DNA of 64,000 nucleotides from Sphingomonas sp. EC-HK361. Its GTDB lineage: Bacteria > Pseudomonadota > Alphaproteobacteria > Sphingomonadales > Sphingomonadaceae. The position numbers and the translations under genes are program-made. The notes beneath the pieces were generated by a model, which was given only the letters and a program-made list of their open reading frames with translations, ran no database searches and was not told where the DNA came from. This document shows, piece by piece, positions 60,098-64,000 of the stretch (position 1 is the stretch's first letter; each line of letters begins with the position of its first letter). The stretch is taken from assembly GCF_902498785.1 (NCBI RefSeq), contig NZ_LR701494.1:558001-622000 (forward strand), in the 5' to 3' direction.

Positions 60098-60532
60098 TCA
60101 GGCGCGGCCGAAGCCTCCGGGCGATGCACGGCGACCGAACCCGCCGGCGGGCCGGCGCTCGGCCAGTGGATTGGCCTCGCGCTCCAGCAGCGCGAGCGTC
60201 TGTTCGAACATCGGGCGCAATGCGACGATATCCTCGATCGCCTGATCCGGCGTATCACGCGATTCGACGCAGTCGCGCGCGATGACCTCGATCCGCTCGG
60301 CCATGTCGGCCAGCGGTTCCGCGCCGAACTGCCGCGCCTCGCCCTTCAGCGTGTGCGCGGGAATCACCATCGCGGTCGCGTTGCCGCTGCGCATCGCGTC
60401 CTCGATCGCGGCGACCGACTTGACGCCATCTTCGCGGAAATACCCCAGGATCCGCACGAATCCCGCGCCCAGCTCAGCACGGGCGCGCGAAAAGGCGGCC
60501 CAGTCCACCAGAGTGCTACCTTCGAACGACAC
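60098..60532 (-). CDS. histidine phosphotransfer (Hpt) domain protein
   Basis: A 144-residue single-domain phosphotransfer protein. The site is H60 in AHTLKGEARQFG with K63 and Gly after it, in a four-helix bundle; the C-terminus is Gly/Arg-rich and disordered. It passes phosphate between a hybrid kinase and a response regulator, neither of which is nearby. GTG start with GGGGGAG nine bases upstream. Confidence 0.9.
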   Translation of the reverse strand: MSFEGSTLVDWAAFSRARAELGAGFVRILGYFREDGVKSVAAIEDAMRSGNATAMVIPAHTLKGEARQFGAEPLADMAERIEVIARDCVESRDTPDQAIEDIVALRPMFEQTLALLEREANPLAERRPAGGFGRRASPGGFGRA

Positions 60533-60628
60533 CGTGATCTCCCCCTATCGGCGCGAACGCCGAACGGCACTGTTAAAGCGCAAGTTAGTCCGATCTGGGT
60601 AAACATGTCGTTGACGCGGGCACCGCAA

Positions 60629-61999
60629 TCACTCGCGGCGATCGAACGGATTGCTCGGTGCGCGCAGCGTCAGCCGAACCGGCACTGCGCCGAAATTCAG
60701 GTCGCGGCGCATGCTGTTGACCAGATAGCGTTCATAGCTTGCGGGCAGCTGATCGACGCGGGTGCCGAAGATCACGAAACTCGGCGGCCGCGTCTTCACC
60801 TGGGTGACGTAGCGCATCTTGATCCGCTTGCCGCCGGGGGCGGGCGGCGGATTCGCCTCGATCGCGCGTTCGAACCAGCGGTTGAGCTCGCCCGTTCCGA
60901 CGCGGCGCGACCACGCCTCGCGCGTCTCGAACGCCGCCTGGATCAACTGGTCGATCCCCTTCCCCGTCGCGGCGGAGACGGTGATGACGGTCACGCCCTT
61001 CACCTGGCTCAGCCCGTCTTCCAGCGCACGCTTGATGCCGTTGAACAGCGACGACGCGTTTTCGGCGATGTCCCATTTGTTGATCGCGATGATGAGCGCG
61101 CGGCCTTCGGACAGGACCTTGTCGGCAATGCGCAGATCCTGCGCCTCCAGCCCCAGCGTCGCGTCGAGCAGCAGGACGACGACCTCGGCGAAATCGACCG
61201 CGTGGAGCGCGTCCGCAACCGACAGCTTTTCCAGCTTGTCCTGAACCTTCGCGCGCTTGCGCATGCCCGCAGTATCGATGATCCGCACCGGGCGCACGGT
61301 GCCGTCCGCCGCGGTCCATTCCCAGTCGATCGCGATCGAATCGCGCGTGATGCCGGCTTCCGGACCGGTAATCATCCGGTCTTCGCAGAGCATCTTGTTG
61401 ACCAGCGTGGACTTGCCCGCATTGGGCCGACCGACGATCGCCAGCTTCAGCGGCGCGTCCTCTCCCTCGTCGTCGTCCGCATCATCGTCGGTCGCCTTGC
61501 CCTCGATATGCGGCAACAGTGCCTCGAACAGATCGCCAATGCCCTCGCCGTGCTCGGCGGAGAGCTGGACGGGATCGCCGAAGCCGAGCGCCAATGATTC
61601 GAGGATGCCCTGCTCACCGGCGCGCCCTTCCGCCTTGTTGGCGACGAGCAGGATCGGCGTCCTGGCGCCGCGCAGCCAGCGTGCGATCTCCTCGTCGAGG
61701 GGGACGATACCGGCACGCGAATCGATCATGAACAGCGCGACGTCGGCCTGTGCAACCGCGGCTTCGGTCTGCTGGCGCATCCGACCGGGTAGCGACTGGG
61801 CGTCGTGGTCTTCATAACCAGCCGTATCCACGATCCGGAAATCGAGGCCGAGGAGGTGCGCGTCGCCCTCCCGCCGGTCACGGGTTACGCCGGGACGATC
61901 GTCGACCAGCGCCAGCTTCTTGCCGACGAGCCGGTTGAACAGCGTCGACTTGCCGACATTGGGACGGCCGATGATCGCGACCACGGGGAGTTTTGGCAT
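60629..61999 (-). CDS. der: ribosome biogenesis GTPase Der
   Basis: A 456-residue protein with two GTPase domains, P-loops GRPNVGKS at 11-18 and GRPNAGKS at about 190-197, and a C-terminal KH-like domain. It is needed for 50S subunit assembly. Linked on the same strand to bamB and the YfgM-like gene, an order that is conserved in proteobacteria (yfgM-bamB-der). Confidence 0.97.
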   Translation of the reverse strand: MPKLPVVAIIGRPNVGKSTLFNRLVGKKLALVDDRPGVTRDRREGDAHLLGLDFRIVDTAGYEDHDAQSLPGRMRQQTEAAVAQADVALFMIDSRAGIVPLDEEIARWLRGARTPILLVANKAEGRAGEQGILESLALGFGDPVQLSAEHGEGIGDLFEALLPHIEGKATDDDADDDEGEDAPLKLAIVGRPNAGKSTLVNKMLCEDRMITGPEAGITRDSIAIDWEWTAADGTVRPVRIIDTAGMRKRAKVQDKLEKLSVADALHAVDFAEVVVLLLDATLGLEAQDLRIADKVLSEGRALIIAINKWDIAENASSLFNGIKRALEDGLSQVKGVTVITVSAATGKGIDQLIQAAFETREAWSRRVGTGELNRWFERAIEANPPPAPGGKRIKMRYVTQVKTRPPSFVIFGTRVDQLPASYERYLVNSMRRDLNFGAVPVRLTLRAPSNPFDRRE

Positions 62000-62062
62000 A
62001 CGCGCGCGATAGCCGACGCGCGCGCTGTCGTCACCCGTGATCGTGGAACGCCGGTTCCGCCC

Positions 62063-63385
62063 CTAGCGATAGGCCGAAAGCTGACCCTTCTGGTCGAGCA
62101 CATACAGCGTGTTGTTGGCGACGACCGGCGGCAGCGAGAAGGATTCCTTCGTCTCGATCGTCGCATGCACCGAACCGTCGCTGGGGTTCGTCGCCACGAT
62201 CTGGCCGGCCGAATTGGTCAGCCACAGGCGGTTGCCCGCGAGCACCGGACCGAACCAGTTGATCGGGTTCTTCTTTTTCTTGACGTTGCGATAGCCGGGC
62301 AGCTGGCTGATCCAGCGCACCTTGCCGTTGGTCCGCGACAGCGCGATCAGCCGCGCGTCGTCGGTCACGACGAACAGCCACTCGCCCGCGATCCACGGGG
62401 TGGATATGCCGGCCAGATTCTGTTCCCAAAGCCGCTGCCCGGTATCGAGCTGGATCGCGACCATTCGACCACCGACACCGACCGCATAGGCGCGGCCGTC
62501 CTCGATCACCGGATCGGCATCGACATCGGCAAGGCTCGACACCGAGGTCGAGATCGACGTGCGCGACAGCGCATCCTGCCACAGCGAGCGGCCATTCTCG
62601 TAACGATAGGCGTTGAGCTCGCCCGAGGAGAAGCCCGCAACGACCGTGCCGGACGCGACCGCCGGCGCCGCCACGCCGAAGACGCCCTGCGTTTCGAGGC
62701 TGGCGGTCTGGTTCCAGAGCACCTTGCCCGTCGCCTCGTCGAGCGCGAAGAGCTGGTTGTCCTGGCTGAGCACGTAAAGCTGGCCCCCCGCGATCGACGG
62801 CGCGCCGCGCAGCGGGCCACCCGGCTTCGCGCGCCACACTTCCTTGCCGTCCGCCGCGTTCAGCGCGACGACTTCGCCAAGACCGTCGGTCGCATAGACC
62901 TTGCCTTCGTCGTAGCTCACCCCGCCGCCAAAGCGCGCCGCCCGGTTCTTCTCGCCATCGGCGAGGCCGTGCGACCAGAGCGAGGCGCCGGTGTCGGCGG
63001 CAAAGGCGTGGACGTTGGCGTCGACATCGACCGCGAAGATCTTGTTATCCGCAATGACCGGCGCCGCACCCAACCGCGCGCGGCTCGATCCGCCGTCGAT
63101 CCGGGCGACCCAGGCGCGGGTCGGCTGGTCACCGATGGCGAGCTGACCCATCGACTTGGACGCATTGCCGCCGGGCTGTGCCCACGCGTCGTTGACGACT
63201 GGTGCGGGCAGCGTGACCTGAATATCGGCGAGCGTCTTGTCCGCCTCGGCGCCGTTTTCGGACACCAGGATCGGCACGCGGTTGCCCAGCGTCGGCGTCT
63301 TCTTCTGGCCGCCCTTGAACACGCCGCACGCGCTCAGCCCCATCATCGCCGCGAGGACGAGCGGGGTTGCAACAGTCTTCTTCAT
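62063..63385 (-). CDS. bamB: outer-membrane assembly lipoprotein BamB
   Basis: A 440-residue PQQ-repeat beta-propeller lipoprotein of the BAM complex. Signal peptide with lipobox LSAC (cysteine near residue 20, GLSACGVF), then repeats such as AFAADTGASLWSH, ALNAADGKEVWRA and ALDEATGKVLWNQ. The start overlaps the stop of the YfgM-like gene (ATGA). Confidence 0.95.
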   Translation of the reverse strand: MKKTVATPLVLAAMMGLSACGVFKGGQKKTPTLGNRVPILVSENGAEADKTLADIQVTLPAPVVNDAWAQPGGNASKSMGQLAIGDQPTRAWVARIDGGSSRARLGAAPVIADNKIFAVDVDANVHAFAADTGASLWSHGLADGEKNRAARFGGGVSYDEGKVYATDGLGEVVALNAADGKEVWRAKPGGPLRGAPSIAGGQLYVLSQDNQLFALDEATGKVLWNQTASLETQGVFGVAAPAVASGTVVAGFSSGELNAYRYENGRSLWQDALSRTSISTSVSSLADVDADPVIEDGRAYAVGVGGRMVAIQLDTGQRLWEQNLAGISTPWIAGEWLFVVTDDARLIALSRTNGKVRWISQLPGYRNVKKKKNPINWFGPVLAGNRLWLTNSAGQIVATNPSDGSVHATIETKESFSLPPVVANNTLYVLDQKGQLSAYR

Positions 63386-64000
63386 TGCTTGTTCTGACCT
63401 TCGTTCGCGCCGACCGTGTCGACCCCCATCGTCCCGGCCATCTGAACCGCGCGTTGACGGATCGATTCCGGAACCCCCTCGTCCTTGGCGAGCCGGCCGA
63501 ACATCGCGCCCGCCAGATCGCGCCGCCCCTGCTTCAGATACGCCGCCGCCACCAGCTCGCCGGCGCTGCCGAACCACGGATTGCCCTGCACCGCGAGACC
63601 GCGCAGCCGCGCGATGACGTCATCCGGCTTCAGCGTGTCGAACTCCGCCGTCGTCTGACGCACGAGCGCAAGGTCGCGGAAAGGTTGCGCGACGCTGCTA
63701 TCGTTCGCGACCGAGGCGAACTTGGCTGCCGCGCCCTTCAGATCGTCCTTCTGCAGCAGAAGGTCCGCCTGTGTGAAGATCGCGAGCGCGCGGTAGCCGT
63801 CCGCACTGGACTGCGCCAGTTCCGCCAGCGGCTTGGCCGCCGCGTCCTTTTGCCCTGCAGCAAGCTTGTCATACGCTGCCTGCAGCTGCTCGCCCTCGGC
63901 GCCGGCGGCTTCGGCCTTGCGGTGCTGCCAGAACAGATACCCGCCGAATGCCACCAGCGCGACGACCACGCCGACGACGATCAGCCGTCCCCACTTGCGC
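63382..64000 (-). CDS. YfgM-like TPR membrane protein, 5' end outside window
   Basis: About 205 residues are visible; the N-terminus lies beyond the right edge. The visible start RKWGRLIVVGVVVALVAFGG is the single transmembrane helix, followed by YLFWQHRKAE and TPR-like helices. This is the YfgM (tetratricopeptide) family, which assists envelope protein folding near the Sec translocon and BAM. Position before bamB and der supports it. Confidence 0.88.
   Translation of the reverse strand, partial: RKWGRLIVVGVVVALVAFGGYLFWQHRKAEAAGAEGEQLQAAYDKLAAGQKDAAAKPLAELAQSSADGYRALAIFTQADLLLQKDDLKGAAAKFASVANDSSVAQPFRDLALVRQTTAEFDTLKPDDVIARLRGLAVQGNPWFGSAGELVAAAYLKQGRRDLAGAMFGRLAKDEGVPESIRQRAVQMAGTMGVDTVGANEGQNKQ

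Overview
The window looks like a chromosome segment of a high-GC sphingomonad (Alphaproteobacteria, Sphingomonas or a near relative). The evidence is the conserved core gene order (accA-xerD-aroK-aroB; trpF-trpB-trpA-accD-folC), a PopZ-type polar organiser, a metal site in HemB without the zinc cysteines, Flp-type pilins, and several palindromic repeat families of a kind I associate with sphingomonad genomes. Species cannot be fixed from the sequence alone.

Region 1 (1-14.6 kb) is a defence island beside a tRNA-Arg gene. On the plus strand are the 3' part of a large P-loop ATPase and a PAPS-reductase/DndC-like ATP pyrophosphatase. Together they look like SspC and SspD of the single-strand DNA phosphorothioation system; SspB, and perhaps SspA, would lie left of the window. 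Converging on them from the right is a minus-strand operon of three large genes in the order of the Dpt/Ssp restriction module: SspF-like P-loop ATPase, SspG-like protein and SspH-like FtsK/HerA-type motor. A fourth gene at the operon's end encodes a protein with a HEPN-type RNxxxH motif and a CxCx4C cluster. An AlpA-like excisionase/regulator and a short direct repeat sit between the operon and tRNA-Arg, which suggests the island uses the tRNA as its attachment site. I see no integrase in the window.

Region 2 (14.6-28.5 kb) is core genome: lipoprotein, GNAT, hemB, a lipid kinase, then a minus-strand run (MATE exporter, valS, S9 peptidase, PopZ, TolC, isoaspartyl-methyltransferase-like protein), tRNA-Cys, mutT and two small Flp pilins. 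valS carries a palindromic repeat inserted in frame.

Region 3 (28.5-43 kb) holds accA, xerD, an exported helical protein, aroK-aroB, small zinc-ribbon and membrane proteins, a Kef-type antiporter, an IscU-like scaffold, cvpA, radA, a GST, a glycosyltransferase, a PadR-DUF2218 pair with a clear palindromic operator, and rarA.

Region 4 (43-64 kb) holds an RNase-H-fold protein, tRNA-Thr, a tightly overlapped DedA / EEP phosphatase / patatin operon, lapA-pyrF, the trpFBA-accD-folC cluster, dnaE, an acyl-CoA ligase, an orphan Hpt protein, der, bamB and a truncated YfgM-like TPR protein at the right edge.

The most unusual items are the phosphorothioate-type defence island with its appended HEPN gene, and the palindromic element translated inside valS.
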